From positions 3,013,448-3,077,447 of the forward strand of contig NZ_LGYA01000001.1 of assembly GCF_001273755.1 (NCBI RefSeq): a stretch of DNA of 64,000 bases, given 5' to 3'. The stretch comes from Peribacillus butanolivorans (lineage in GTDB: Bacteria; Bacillota; Bacilli; Bacillales; DSM-1321). Below, piece by piece: positions 26,783-35,588 of this stretch. A program made the translations under genes and the position numbers. Each line of letters starts with the position of its first letter. Within the stretch, counting starts at the first letter, position 1. The notes below the pieces were generated by a model. It searched no databases, was not told where the DNA came from, and saw only the letters and a list, made by a program, of their open reading frames with translations.

Positions 26783-27757
26783 TTATGAAAGGACATTAAC
26801 AGTTACTTTTCCGTTTTTCACATTCATCACTGCTTTTGCACCTACCGGGACCGTTACAAATGGATGAACATGTCCAAAGTTAGCATTCGCGATGACAGGT
26901 ATACCATTTATTTCTTTCTTTGTTGCAATAATTTCCTGCAAAGCATAATCAGTCATCCCGGATTCCTTTTGGAAACGGCCTATGACAATTCCTTTTATTC
27001 CGCTTGCATCTGGCAATTGAAGCAATGACTGTAAATCTCGGTCAAAACTGAATGGATGGCTTTCTTCATCATCTTCTATAAACAGGATACTATCCTTTAA
27101 AGAAGGCATATACTCTGTACCCTGTAAAAGATTGATTGTACAAAGGTTGCCTCCAATGATTGTCCCTGTCGCTTCCCCTTCCTGAATGACCATATATCCT
27201 GAATTTGTATGGAAAGTGCGATCATCCTGTTCTAAATGCCATGAATCATCACTCCACGTTTCACTTGGTTCAAGATAAAAGTCTTCAACTTGGAGAACTG
27301 CTTTTTTAAAGTATTCCATTGTATATTCCAGCCCAGCCTTCATGCCGAACGTCGAGAAATGAGGACCAGGGTATGTAGTTAAGCCTGTTTTTTTATAAAT
27401 TGCCAATAAGATAGCCGTTACATCACTATATCCCATCAACACTTTTGGATTTTCTTTAATCAAATCGTAGTCAATATATCGTAGTAATTGGTTGGCATTA
27501 TATCCGCCAATAGCCGTAAAGATTCCCTTTACATTTGGGTCCCGAAACGCATCATGTAAATCCTCAATTCGATCTTCAATTGAATTCGAGAAAAAGTCGT
27601 CATGGACCAAAGCCGTATTACCATATGTCACTTTAAATCCAAGCTCCATTAATCTTTCTTCTGCCAGCCTGCGTTGTTCCCCTTTGACAATCGCCAGACT
27701 TCTCGAAGGTGCAATAACCCGGATTTCATCGCCAGCTTTTAAACGAGAAGGTTTCAT
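26783..27757 (-). CDS. S66-family LD-carboxypeptidase / MccF-like serine peptidase
   Basis: A 324-residue member of the LD-carboxypeptidase family, which trims tetrapeptides from murein recycling or, in MccF members, hydrolyses toxic aminoacyl nucleotides. The nucleophile Ser111 lies in MGYSDVTA; Glu228 in LFIEDDEESHPFSF and His296 in NANFGHVHPF complete the triad. IGGYNANQLLRYIDYDLI and GGNLCTINLLQGTEYMP are also typical. The IEDDEE element is common to the cytoplasmic MccF-like/YocD branch. No signal peptide. Single gene with its own terminator. Confidence 0.9.
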   Translation of the reverse strand: MKPSRLKAGDEIRVIAPSRSLAIVKGEQRRLAEERLMELGFKVTYGNTALVHDDFFSNSIEDRIEDLHDAFRDPNVKGIFTAIGGYNANQLLRYIDYDLIKENPKVLMGYSDVTAILLAIYKKTGLTTYPGPHFSTFGMKAGLEYTMEYFKKAVLQVEDFYLEPSETWSDDSWHLEQDDRTFHTNSGYMVIQEGEATGTIIGGNLCTINLLQGTEYMPSLKDSILFIEDDEESHPFSFDRDLQSLLQLPDASGIKGIVIGRFQKESGMTDYALQEIIATKKEINGIPVIANANFGHVHPFVTVPVGAKAVMNVKNGKVTVNVLS

Positions 27758-27877
27758 ATCTTTTTTCCCCCTAAAATAATTACATCTTTCGTTATTTTAG
27801 CAGATATGCTGAATAAAGAAAAACCAGGACACTTAAGAACGTGCATTCGTATGATTTCATAGTTTATTCCATAAAAA

Positions 27878-27908
27878 AAAATAACTAGGATTCCTGGTTA
27901 TTTTCTTT
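27878..27908 (-). terminator. Terminator of a lost or degenerate gene
   Basis: On the reverse strand AATAACCAGG pairs with CCTAGTTATT and is followed by nine T residues. Confidence 0.7.
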
Positions 27909-28046
27909 CACCAGCTAAAAACCGGTTCTTCGATATTTTTCAGTTGGTTTTTTTCGATAATTTCACGGGCAATCCAGCCCCCCAGACACTTGTCTGAGAA
28001 AGTAAGGAATTAAATAGGATTTATTCCTTTAAATTAATAACATAAA

Positions 28047-28076
28047 GAAAAGACCAGCATTTACTGGTCTTTTAGT
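28047..28076 (-). terminator. Terminator after the YjcZ-family gene
   Basis: AGACCAG and CTGGTCT pair around CATTTA, flanked by A/T tracts on both sides; on the reverse strand TTTTCTTTATG follows. Confidence 0.8.
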
Positions 28077-28087
28077 TTTTTCTTTTG

Positions 28088-28225
28088 TTAGCAACAGAAT
28101 GAGGCACCGATGATAATCAACAGAATAAACAATACTACGATTAATGCGAAACCTGAACCAAAACCGCAACCACCGCAGCCACCACCATAACCATATCCTC
28201 CGCCATATCCACCATATCCGTACAT
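28088..28225 (-). CDS. YjcZ-family sporulation peptide
   Basis: A 45-residue peptide made of a glycine/tyrosine-rich head ([16 protein letters not shown], then CGGCG) and a single membrane helix ([18 protein letters not shown]) ending in Cys-Cys. The helix block is the hallmark of the YjcZ/YczN family of small spore-associated proteins. The ATG follows AAGGAG. A sigma-K-like promoter lies about 43 bases upstream, which fits late mother-cell expression. Membrane or spore-coat location is an inference. Confidence 0.88.
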   Translation of the reverse strand: MYGYGGYGGGYGYGGGCGGCGFGSGFALIVVLFILLIIIGASFCC

Positions 28226-28540
28226 TAAGTTTCACTCCTTCTTGATTTCTGTTTTCTCTTTACACCTTACCATATGTCATTAAGCCCGCCTTGGTCTGTG
28301 CATTAGCCTATTTTTCTAGATTTAAGAAAAAACTTTCCAATTATTGCTTTCATCTTTATTATTCATATTTAGGTGAACAGCCAAGGGCAACCGCAAAAAA
28401 TGTCAAAAAATCGCCTAGTACTTATTGTGTAAGTTTCGAATTGGGATATAATAAGGAAAAAACCATTCTTAGCCTCTTTAAGTCTTTAAGCTATCTCTTT
28501 CCTATTTAGATAAATAAAATGTTTATTCGGGGGAACTACA
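28226..28540. other. Divergent intergenic region between the yjcZ-like gene and the SGNH hydrolase gene
   Basis: It holds the sigma-K-like promoter for the minus-strand gene and presumably a promoter for the plus-strand gene. No further gene is visible. Confidence 0.5.
28268..28295 (-). promoter_or_regulatory. Sigma-K-type promoter of the YjcZ-family gene
   Basis: On the reverse strand ACC is followed after 16 bases by CATATGGTA, matching the sigma-K pattern AC-N16-CATANNNTA. Confidence 0.65.
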
Positions 28541-29644
28541 TTGAAAAAGAACGCAAAATCCTTCATCCCTTTCGCTGCAATTGCCACGATTCTTCTAATC
28601 AGCTATATCCTTCAAAAGGTTCCTAAAACCTATGGATCAGATGATTCATTAAATGTTTATCAAAAATTCCAAGCCGGCCAGCCGATTCAATACCTAGTTG
28701 TTGGTGACAGTATTGGAAGAGGCTCTGGAGCCGAAAATCCTAATTTAACATGGTTCAAACAGCTAGAAAACAAGATGAATGACGTCAATGATATTCCTTT
28801 TCATGGGGATTATGTGGTCCAAAGCGGCTCTACTGCTTTTGAAGGCCTTTTTAAGCTCTCCCAAAGAAAGAAACATGATCATAAAGATTTAATTTTCATC
28901 GTATTCGGCGAGAATGACCGCAAATATATGAAGGTAGACGATTTCATTATGACGTATGAGGCGTTAATCAGGAAGGTGAAGCGTCTCCATCCTAATGCGG
29001 AATTGTTCACAATAACGGAAAGCAGCTTGAAATATGAGGAATTTGCATCAGCTATCGAACTATTATCTAAACATTATAGGGCTACTAATGTAGATATGCG
29101 GCCAATTTTTCAGACTTCAGGCTATACTGAAAAACAGCTGACTAAAGACTTAATACATCCAAATGGACTAGGCTATCAATTTTATGCTAATGCAATTTAT
29201 GAACAATTTCTTGATAATACAAAACAGGAGAAGCCAATAGCAAGCCTTTCCTCCAAGCTTCACGCCGGTTCTGAATTAGATTTATCAGAAGTTGACAACT
29301 ATGAAAAGATGATTGGTTTTCGTCCAAGAGGAGACTACTTTACAAGTAATGAAAAAGGGAGCCTGATTGAATACAATTTCAAAGGGAGTATTCTTGGTGT
29401 GAAACTACTTAGAAGCCCCGATGGCGGGGAAGTGGCTGTATTTATCGATGGAAATGAAATCACGTCTTTAAATACCTGGTGGCCCTTTGCCCGAGAAAGA
29501 TATTTGTTTATCACCAATGGACTTTCTCCCGGTTCACACACGGTCCGTTTTGAAGTAACAGGAAGAACAATGGCAAGCGATCTTACCACATTACCATATG
29601 TCCGTATATCATCGATCATCACTGATGATATACACCATTACTAG
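28541..29644 (+). CDS. Membrane-anchored or secreted SGNH/GDSL hydrolase
   Basis: A 367-residue SGNH-fold hydrolase with an N-terminal hydrophobic helix at about 8-24 as signal or anchor. Block I is VVGDSIGRGSG with Ser57, block III is VFGENDRKY, and block V is DLIHPNGLGYQFY with the catalytic His. A C-terminal beta-rich region of about 130 residues (GSILGVKLLRSPDGGEVAVF and WPFARERYLF) resembles the carbohydrate-esterase-linked modules of this group. It may deacetylate or de-esterify envelope polysaccharide. The start is TTG, seven bases after GGGGG. Single gene with a terminator shared with msrAB. Confidence 0.82.
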   Translation: MKKNAKSFIPFAAIATILLISYILQKVPKTYGSDDSLNVYQKFQAGQPIQYLVVGDSIGRGSGAENPNLTWFKQLENKMNDVNDIPFHGDYVVQSGSTAFEGLFKLSQRKKHDHKDLIFIVFGENDRKYMKVDDFIMTYEALIRKVKRLHPNAELFTITESSLKYEEFASAIELLSKHYRATNVDMRPIFQTSGYTEKQLTKDLIHPNGLGYQFYANAIYEQFLDNTKQEKPIASLSSKLHAGSELDLSEVDNYEKMIGFRPRGDYFTSNEKGSLIEYNFKGSILGVKLLRSPDGGEVAVFIDGNEITSLNTWWPFARERYLFITNGLSPGSHTVRFEVTGRTMASDLTTLPYVRISSIITDDIHHY

Positions 29645-29654
29645 AGCAGATAAA

Positions 29655-29683
29655 AAACCCCTATCATCCAGTGATAGGGGTTT
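29655..29683. terminator. Bidirectional terminator between SGNH hydrolase and msrB
   Basis: AAACCCCTATCA and TGATAGGGGTTT form a perfect 12-bp stem with loop TCCAG, A-rich on the left and T-rich on the right, between two convergent genes. Confidence 0.92.
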
Positions 29684-29686
29684 CTG

Positions 29687-30115
29687 TTAATCAAACAGCT
29701 TCTTGTATTCCCCGTATCCTTCTTTTTCAAGATTTTGGACCGGAATGAACTTTAACGAGGCAGAATTGATGCAATAACGTAACCCAGATGGTCCGGGTCC
29801 ATCATTGAAAACATGACCAAGATGAGAATCGGCTGTTTTTGAGCGCACTTCAATCCTTCTCATACCGTAGCTAGTATCTAGATTTTCTACCACTTCTTCT
29901 TCCACTAGCGGTTTTGTGAAGCTTGGCCATCCACAGCCAGAATCAAACTTTTCCTTTGAAGTAAAAAGTGGGTTGCCAGAAACGACGTCCACATATAGTC
30001 CTGCTTCCTTCAAGTTCCAATATTCATTATGAAAAGCTGGTTCTGTCCCATTATTTTGAGTAACATCATATTGAATTGGTGAAAGTTTCTGCTTTAATTC
30101 TTCTTTACTGTTCAT
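29687..30115 (-). CDS. msrB: Peptide-methionine (R)-S-oxide reductase
   Basis: Repairs the R-epimer of methionine sulfoxide in proteins. The 142-residue product shows [33 protein letters not shown] and [11 protein letters not shown] with the catalytic Cys. A longer in-frame extension to 30262 lies inside msrA; the ATG at 30115, behind GGGGG, is the family start. It overlaps the msrA stop by 11 bases, so the two are translated together. Confidence 0.96.
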   Translation of the reverse strand: MNSKEELKQKLSPIQYDVTQNNGTEPAFHNEYWNLKEAGLYVDVVSGNPLFTSKEKFDSGCGWPSFTKPLVEEEVVENLDTSYGMRRIEVRSKTADSHLGHVFNDGPGPSGLRYCINSASLKFIPVQNLEKEGYGEYKKLFD

Positions 30116-30647
30116 CTTTTTCCCCCCAATGATGTTGTAAAAATGATTTACGTCCTGACCCAATCGAATACCTTTCGTAATGCTCAGGTTGCTTTTTATA
30201 ATAATGCTGGTGATACGTCTCAGCCTGATAAAACGTTTGGGCAGGAATAATCGGAGTAACAATTGCTTTGGAAAATTTGCCGCTCTCCTGCAGTTTTACT
30301 TTAGAAGCTTCAGCAATTTTACGTTGATTTTCGTCATGATAAAAAATCGCCGTTTGATAGGAACTGCCACGGTCATAAAATTGTCCTCCTGGATCAGTTG
30401 GGTCAATTTGCTGCCAAAACAATTCGATTAATTTTTCATAAGGATATACACTCGGATCAAAAGTAATCTGAACAGCCTCATAATGTCCCGTGGTTTCTGA
30501 ACAAACCTCTTTGTAAGTAGGATTTTCCTTTGTACCCCCTGTATAGCCTGAGATAACGGATTCGATACCAGGCTGCTCATCGAATGGCTTTACCATACAC
30601 CAGAAACAGCCGCCTGCGAATGTTGCTTTCTCTAATTGCTTAGTCAA
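30105..30647 (-). CDS. msrA: Peptide-methionine (S)-S-oxide reductase
   Basis: Repairs the S-epimer of methionine sulfoxide. The 180-residue product has the catalytic TFAGGCFWC near residue 12, followed by [49 protein letters not shown] and [10 protein letters not shown]. The TTG at 30647, eight bases after AAGGAGG, gives the family length; an ATG further upstream at 30689 would precede the ribosome site. First gene of msrA-msrB. Confidence 0.95.
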   Translation of the reverse strand: MTKQLEKATFAGGCFWCMVKPFDEQPGIESVISGYTGGTKENPTYKEVCSETTGHYEAVQITFDPSVYPYEKLIELFWQQIDPTDPGGQFYDRGSSYQTAIFYHDENQRKIAEASKVKLQESGKFSKAIVTPIIPAQTFYQAETYHQHYYKKQPEHYERYSIGSGRKSFLQHHWGEKDEQ

Positions 30648-30838
30648 ATGAAATATCCTCCTTTTATGCAAACGTTCCATTGAATGCATTTTAACGCTTT
30701 TATTTTGCCCTGTAAAATATTTTGCCGTTCAAAATTATTAATATATGCTGTCTCACCACTTCAAGTTAGGTTTGACACATGCCCAAGCATACTTCCATAT
30801 GATGGGTTCATAATGAATAAAATGAGAGGTGAAGGAAT

Positions 30839-31582
30839 TTGAGCGATAAACAATCATTTTTACAAAAAGCCGTAGCTTATGATTTACTATCCTCTTACTA
30901 TAAATACAGCAATCCACATCTGCATGATTATTATTATCATAAGCACTTAAAAAGTCTCGAGAAAGCAACACAACCCATGAGATATGAACAAAGAAATGCA
31001 GTAGCACCCTCATATGTAAGAATTTTACACGCTGCCCCAAAGGCTTCAGCTATCGATGTATATGTAAATGAAATGCGCATTCTCAAGAACTTTGTATATA
31101 AAGGTAACAGTGGTTATTTATCATTACCCCCTGGAATGTATCAAATTGATATATACCCTACTGGGCAAACCACTTCAACCATATTGAGCCGGAAGGTCGC
31201 GCTCGAAAGTGGAAAATCATTTACAGTCGCTGCAACTGGGGCAAATGACTCGTTGAAAATGTTAACTTTAGAAGATAATCCATATGTTCCTCAAAATGAA
31301 GCCAAGGTACGATTTATCCATCTATCATATGATACACCTTCAGTCGATATTGCCGTAAAAGATGGAGATGTCGTGTTTGCAAACCTTCCGTTTCGTAAAG
31401 TAAGCGAATATTTAAATCTATACCCTATGAAAGTTGATTTTGAAGTGAGAACCGCTGGTACAAAAGATGTTGCACTTTCATTACCTAACACAGATTTTCA
31501 AGCAGATACCTCATCAACTATTTATATAATCGGATTGAATCAAGATCAACCTGCATTAGAAACACTTACATTAACTCCATAA
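30839..31582 (+). CDS. DUF4397 domain protein
   Basis: A 247-residue protein with two DUF4397 beta-sandwich units at about 58-155 and 156-245: YVRILHAAPKASAIDVYVN and its repeat VRFIHLSYDTPSVDIAVKD. The N-terminal 50 residues are rich in Tyr and His (YYKYSNPHLHDYYYHKH). No signal peptide is visible, although many DUF4397 proteins are exported. The TTG start follows a GAGAGGTGAAGG tract. Role unknown; envelope or spore association has been suggested for such repeats but is not shown here. Confidence 0.85.
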   Translation: MSDKQSFLQKAVAYDLLSSYYKYSNPHLHDYYYHKHLKSLEKATQPMRYEQRNAVAPSYVRILHAAPKASAIDVYVNEMRILKNFVYKGNSGYLSLPPGMYQIDIYPTGQTTSTILSRKVALESGKSFTVAATGANDSLKMLTLEDNPYVPQNEAKVRFIHLSYDTPSVDIAVKDGDVVFANLPFRKVSEYLNLYPMKVDFEVRTAGTKDVALSLPNTDFQADTSSTIYIIGLNQDQPALETLTLTP

Positions 31583-31589
31583 ACATAAA

Positions 31590-31632
31590 TGGGTAAAAAA
31601 CCAGGATACCTTGATCCTGGTTTTTTACCCAT
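31590..31632. terminator. Bidirectional terminator between the DUF4397 gene and ypmS
   Basis: GGGTAAAAAACCAGGAT and ATCCTGGTTTTTTACCC form a 17-bp stem between convergent genes. Confidence 0.9.
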
Positions 31633-31643
31633 TTATTCTTTAT

Positions 31644-32228
31644 TCACTGCAGCGAAGACGGGATGGTCAATAAAAATGAAATATCATCATTTTTCAAATC
31701 AAATTCTTTTGCCTTTACCCTAATATCGCTTTTAAGTTCCATATCCTGCAGTGATACATAAATACTTTCGTCGTTAGGGCGAATACTGACCCACTCCGGC
31801 ATATTATACCGATCGTTTATTAAACTCATGACATATGAAACCGGAAGATTCATCTGTCCAACAGCAACAGATTTTTGCTTTAAGATCAAATCACCATTCT
31901 TTTGAGCAATTGGTTCAAACGTTAATTTCATTTCAACTTCACGATTAAAAAATGGCATTGTTCCATACAGCTCGACTTCATCCGTTAAAAAAACTTCATA
32001 ATGAATAGATCCTGTCAATCCTTCTTTATCAAGATACTGGTTGATTAATCGAGTCAGGTCTTCCCGATTCGTATGAATCTGAAATTGTATATCCTCTTCG
32101 TAACTTACTTTTGGTATCAGCTCTTTATCTTTAGCCGGAAGATTAACTAAAATCAGGACGAACAGGATGACCAGGATGTTTAGGGCTAATAAAGAAATAA
32201 ACAAAGCCTTCCATTTGACTTTTGTCAT
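31644..32228 (-). CDS. ypmS: YpmS family (DUF2140) membrane-anchored protein
   Basis: A 194-residue protein with one N-terminal helix (about 7-29, ALFISLLALNILVILFVLIL) and an extracytoplasmic domain containing HTNREDLTRLINQYLDKEG, LTGSIHYEVFL and MNLPVSYVMSLINDRYNMPEWV. Matches B. subtilis YpmS; the function is not established. It overlaps ypmR by four bases, as in B. subtilis. Confidence 0.92.
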   Translation of the reverse strand: MTKVKWKALFISLLALNILVILFVLILVNLPAKDKELIPKVSYEEDIQFQIHTNREDLTRLINQYLDKEGLTGSIHYEVFLTDEVELYGTMPFFNREVEMKLTFEPIAQKNGDLILKQKSVAVGQMNLPVSYVMSLINDRYNMPEWVSIRPNDESIYVSLQDMELKSDIRVKAKEFDLKNDDISFLLTIPSSLQ

Positions 32229-33067
32229 TCTTGGTCATCATCTCCTTTGGCACTAGCTTCTAACGTGTCCTTTCCAATAGTGGTAATTTCCATGTTATTA
32301 TAGATTCTTGTTGCAATTAGCTCATACCCGCGATCATTCGGATGAAAATAATCCTCAGCATACAGCAAGTCTTCTTCAGAGTTTTTAAAAATATCATCTA
32401 TCTCGATAAAATAAGCTGAATCATATTCCTTGATAATCTCTTTCCCGCTTTCATTCCAATCATTCATGATCATATCAAGTTCATAAAAATCGGCAAACCA
32501 TTTTGAAAATGGATTATATACACCCACAAGGTAAATCTGGGCGTGATCATTTTCAGAGCGCACCTTATCAAGTATCTGTCTTAATCTTTTTTCATATCCT
32601 ATTTTTGCTGAATCAAACTGATTCAGTTCCAAGTTGGAAAAATTCTGTTTAAATACCTTCATGATATCATTTCCACCGATTGTGACAACTATGGAGTCGG
32701 CTTGTTCAATGTCTTCTTGAATTTCTGCCTTATCCAATCTTTTTAAAAGTTGATCGGTCCGATTTCCCCGAATGCCATGATTAATCATCTCTACAGAAAT
32801 AATGGATGGTTCTTTTTCCAGCTTATTTTGTAAATAAGGCAGATAGCCGCCATTATCTTTGCTATCCCCGACACCTTGGGTCAAGGAATCACCGATGGAA
32901 ACAATTTGAACAGGATCCGGAAAAAAGCTGGCTGGAATGGTTTCCTTTTCACTCAGTTCAATGACGCTCTTTTGCTGAACTGATGACTGATTTGAAACAG
33001 TTTCACTTTGACTGCAACCTGAAATCCAAACTAGGCATATGAAAAGACAGGTGATTTTGTACCACAT
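32225..33067 (-). CDS. ypmR: SGNH/GDSL lipase-like lipoprotein YpmR
   Basis: A 280-residue SGNH hydrolase with a lipoprotein signal ending WISGC (Cys18). Motifs are SIGDSLTQGVGDSKDNGGY (block I), VTIGGNDIMKVF (block III) and YAEDYFHPNDRGYELIA with Asp and His. It belongs to the YpmR group of surface hydrolases with unknown substrate. The ATG at 33067 has AAGGTGAGG close upstream, better than the ATG at 33088. Coupled to ypmS. Confidence 0.93.
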   Translation of the reverse strand: MWYKITCLFICLVWISGCSQSETVSNQSSVQQKSVIELSEKETIPASFFPDPVQIVSIGDSLTQGVGDSKDNGGYLPYLQNKLEKEPSIISVEMINHGIRGNRTDQLLKRLDKAEIQEDIEQADSIVVTIGGNDIMKVFKQNFSNLELNQFDSAKIGYEKRLRQILDKVRSENDHAQIYLVGVYNPFSKWFADFYELDMIMNDWNESGKEIIKEYDSAYFIEIDDIFKNSEEDLLYAEDYFHPNDRGYELIATRIYNNMEITTIGKDTLEASAKGDDDQE

Positions 33068-33341
33068 GATCCTCACCTTCCTACCCATATATTATATCAT
33101 GTAGAAAACGAAAGATTGCAAACAATATACCCTCTTTCTATCCTACTCCTTGCTAAAGCAATAGTTACTATATACTATGAAAAAAAGCAGGGATTAAAAG
33201 CTAGTCCTATAAATTTTAGCATGTACTTAGCATGTAAAATCATTCTTCACTTCTGCTGTTTCGTTCATAAACGATTTACAACTATTTGACTATAGGATAA
33301 TGGACTTTTCCCTTTAATTTTATTTTAAAACTATAAAAACA

Positions 33342-33368
33342 GAAAGAACAGGTAATTTAACCTGTTCA
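33342..33368 (-). terminator. Terminator overlapping the ypmQ stop
   Basis: On the reverse strand GAACAGGT and ACCTGTTC pair around TAAATT and are followed by TTTCTGTTTTTAT. Confidence 0.85.
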
Positions 33369-33956
33369 ATAATTCTGTAAAATTTTAATATGCTTGATGA
33401 TTTCATCAAATGGAATATCCTGCAAACCTGTGTATTCTTGAATAATCTTCCCATCCTGATCCACTAGAAAAAAGCTAGTCCCGTGGATAACCTGGTCCTC
33501 TTTTTCAGGCTTCTTAACAAGTGTTTTAAAGTTGTCTAATGCAAATTGCTCGATCTCTTCTTGACCATAACCAGTTAGGAAGTGCCAATTAGTATAGTCC
33601 ACATTAAATTGGTCACCAAACTTTTTTAATACATCGGGTTTGTCAATCTCTGGATCCACTGAAAAGGAAACAAACTCTACATCTGAGATGCCTTCGTCCT
33701 TCAACATTTTTTGAAGTTTAGACATATTTGAAGTCATTGGCAGACATACATCCTCACAACTTGTAAAGATAAAGTCCGTGACCCAAACCTTTCCTTTAAG
33801 GTCACTTTTTGAAAAGGGTTCCCCTTCCTGATCTATGTAACTGAAATTTTCAAGGTCCCAGTTTTTCGCATCAGGTACTCCGCTTGAACCGCATGCTGTT
33901 AACAGCAATAATACCGTTGTGCCTATAGCTGCCTTAAGCAAATGCAGCATTCTCAT
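33366..33956 (-). CDS. ypmQ: SCO1/SenC family lipoprotein (YpmQ)
   Basis: Thioredoxin-fold copper protein of 196 residues, involved in delivering copper to the CuA site of cytochrome c oxidase in B. subtilis. A lipobox-type signal ends LLLTAC; the Sco motif CEDVC lies in FIFTSCEDVCLPMTS, and the third copper ligand is His in VIHGTSFFLVDQDG. The qox oxidase in this window lacks CuA, so the client is probably a caa3 oxidase elsewhere. Gene order with ypmR-ypmS matches B. subtilis. Confidence 0.93.
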   Translation of the reverse strand: MRMLHLLKAAIGTTVLLLLTACGSSGVPDAKNWDLENFSYIDQEGEPFSKSDLKGKVWVTDFIFTSCEDVCLPMTSNMSKLQKMLKDEGISDVEFVSFSVDPEIDKPDVLKKFGDQFNVDYTNWHFLTGYGQEEIEQFALDNFKTLVKKPEKEDQVIHGTSFFLVDQDGKIIQEYTGLQDIPFDEIIKHIKILQNY

Positions 33957-34121
33957 CCCTACCCCGTCCTTTATGTATAAAATATTCTGTTACTTCATTT
34001 ATTCTACCAGACCAAGTGGTGTGAGAAAAGTAACTCTTTCTACAAACTAAAGACAATTTATTGAACAATGAAATAGCTCAAATCATACACATAACTTCGG
34101 TAACTGCTTTTCTATTAGAAA

Positions 34122-34967
34122 TCAGTCCCAATAATACATAATAGCCATGGCGCCTTCACCTGTATGGGTACTGACTACAGCAGTAGTTGCCTCTATCTTT
34201 ATATCGTGAAAACCTGATAATTCTGATATGGATTTGCGAACTTTATCCGCAATTTCAAAACCGTTTGCATGAACAAACCCAATGCTTTTAATTGTTTTTC
34301 CGTGTGTATCTTCCTTGAATTTCTTGACAATATATTTCACAACCTGTGACTGGCTTCTAGCCTTGGACACAGGATTCAGTACACCATCGTCAAGAAGAGC
34401 AATCGGCTTGATGTGCAATAGGGAACCGATAAACGCAGAAACTTTACCAATTCTTCCACCCTTCACAAGGTTATCAAGAGTTTCAATAACAATGATTAAA
34501 CTTGACTGCTTTTTAATGTTTTCTAGGCGTTCAATTATCTCTTCAGAAGATTTACCTTCTTTCGCCATTTTTGCTGCCTCAATAACCTGAAATGACATGG
34601 CCTTTGAAATGAATTTAGAGTCTAAAACGGTAACTTTTGAATCAGACATACTAGCCGCGCTCTCCGCTGAGCGGACTGTGCCACTCATACCACCAGTCAT
34701 ATGAATAGAAATTATCTCACTACCGTCTTTCCCAAGTTCATCATATACCTCCACAAAGGTTCCTACTGCTGGTTGAGAGCTTTTTGGAAGTTCTTTAGAC
34801 AGATTCATTCTTATCAAGAATTCTTCCTGTTCTATTTCAACCTTATCCAAAAAAGTCTCTCCATCAATATAGATTGATAGAGGAACCATTGTTATATCAT
34901 AATATTCTAGTTCTTCTGGTGTCATATCTACTGTTGAGTCTGTTACTATCTTTACTTTATTCATCAT
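34122..34967 (-). CDS. DegV family fatty-acid-binding protein (first copy)
   Basis: A 281-residue DegV protein; members bind fatty acids and act as FakB for fatty-acid kinase. VKIVTDSTVDMTPEEL starts the domain, then SSQPAVGTFVEVYDEL, ISIHMTGGMSGTVRSAE with the lipid-head-binding Thr/Ser, VLDSKFISKAMSF, GGRIGKVSAFIGSLLHIKPI and THTGEGAMAIMYYW. Most similar in type to B. subtilis YitS/DegV; the exact orthologue is not certain. A second copy lies at 53853-54698. Confidence 0.92.
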   Translation of the reverse strand: MMNKVKIVTDSTVDMTPEELEYYDITMVPLSIYIDGETFLDKVEIEQEEFLIRMNLSKELPKSSQPAVGTFVEVYDELGKDGSEIISIHMTGGMSGTVRSAESAASMSDSKVTVLDSKFISKAMSFQVIEAAKMAKEGKSSEEIIERLENIKKQSSLIIVIETLDNLVKGGRIGKVSAFIGSLLHIKPIALLDDGVLNPVSKARSQSQVVKYIVKKFKEDTHGKTIKSIGFVHANGFEIADKVRKSISELSGFHDIKIEATTAVVSTHTGEGAMAIMYYWD

Positions 34968-35188
34968 TACACATCCCTAAATTAACATATCTATTGTATT
35001 ATACCTACTCAAAGAACGCATTCAAACTAAACTATTCATTTTCTATGTTAAAGAATACATTTAATTCTAAATGATTACACAAAAAAAAGACTATCCCATA
35101 ACCAACTAACCACACGCCGCTTATTCGATATTACATGGAATTAGAGGCATCTCTTTTATAGGAGAAGTTAGCTATGGAACAGTCCACA

Positions 35189-35452
35189 TTACGCATTATT
35201 AAGTAAATTCTCATAAAAAATCTTGTGATAAACAGGCCGTTTAAGTACTGATGCTAAATAATGCTTAAATGAGTAATTTTCTTTATGATCTTTATTATCA
35301 AAAACTCGTTTTACAAACACTTCCAAACGCACGGTCAACATAAAAAAATTCGGATCACTAGGCAATAAAACAGGAATTTCTGAAATTGTGACCTTATGTC
35401 CAAAACAATCTTTGAATTCCAAGCATTTGAACATCAAATTATCAATCCTCAT
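35189..35452 (-). CDS. ypmP: YpmP-like DUF2535 family protein
   Basis: An 87-residue protein beginning MRIDNLMFKCLEFKDCFG and containing SEIPVLLPSDPNFFMLTVRLEV, HYLASVLKRPVYHKIFYE near the end. This agrees with B. subtilis YpmP as remembered, which also lies beside ilvA. The function is unknown. The start at 35452 lacks a clear ribosome site; an in-frame extension to 35524 is possible but unlike the family. Confidence 0.78.
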   Translation of the reverse strand: MRIDNLMFKCLEFKDCFGHKVTISEIPVLLPSDPNFFMLTVRLEVFVKRVFDNKDHKENYSFKHYLASVLKRPVYHKIFYENLLNNA

Positions 35453-35546
35453 TTTTAACCGATTGCTTATATTATACACAATAAACCCAAAAGTATAAAT
35501 ATTCATATGTATAAAAACTGACAAGCCCCAGCATTTTTTAAATTAC

Positions 35547-35588
35547 AAAATGACCCACAAGGGCATAATGCCTTCATGGGTCATTTTT
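35547..35588. terminator. Terminator after tatC
   Basis: AAAATGACCCA and TGGGTCATTTTTT form the stem, with inner arms AAGGGCAT/ATGCCTT. On the reverse strand it follows the tatC stop and reads into an A/T-rich tract. Confidence 0.85.

Larger units (their letters stand above)
27758..28087. other. Intergenic region with two terminators and a coding-like remnant
   Basis: Two hairpins occur (27878-27908 and 28047-28076). Between them, on the reverse strand at about 27914-28012, an open stretch reads GWIAREIIEKNQLKNIEEP and ends FSW-stop, just before the first hairpin. It has no start or ribosome site and looks like the last 30 or so codons of a lost gene that I cannot identify. Confidence 0.4.
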
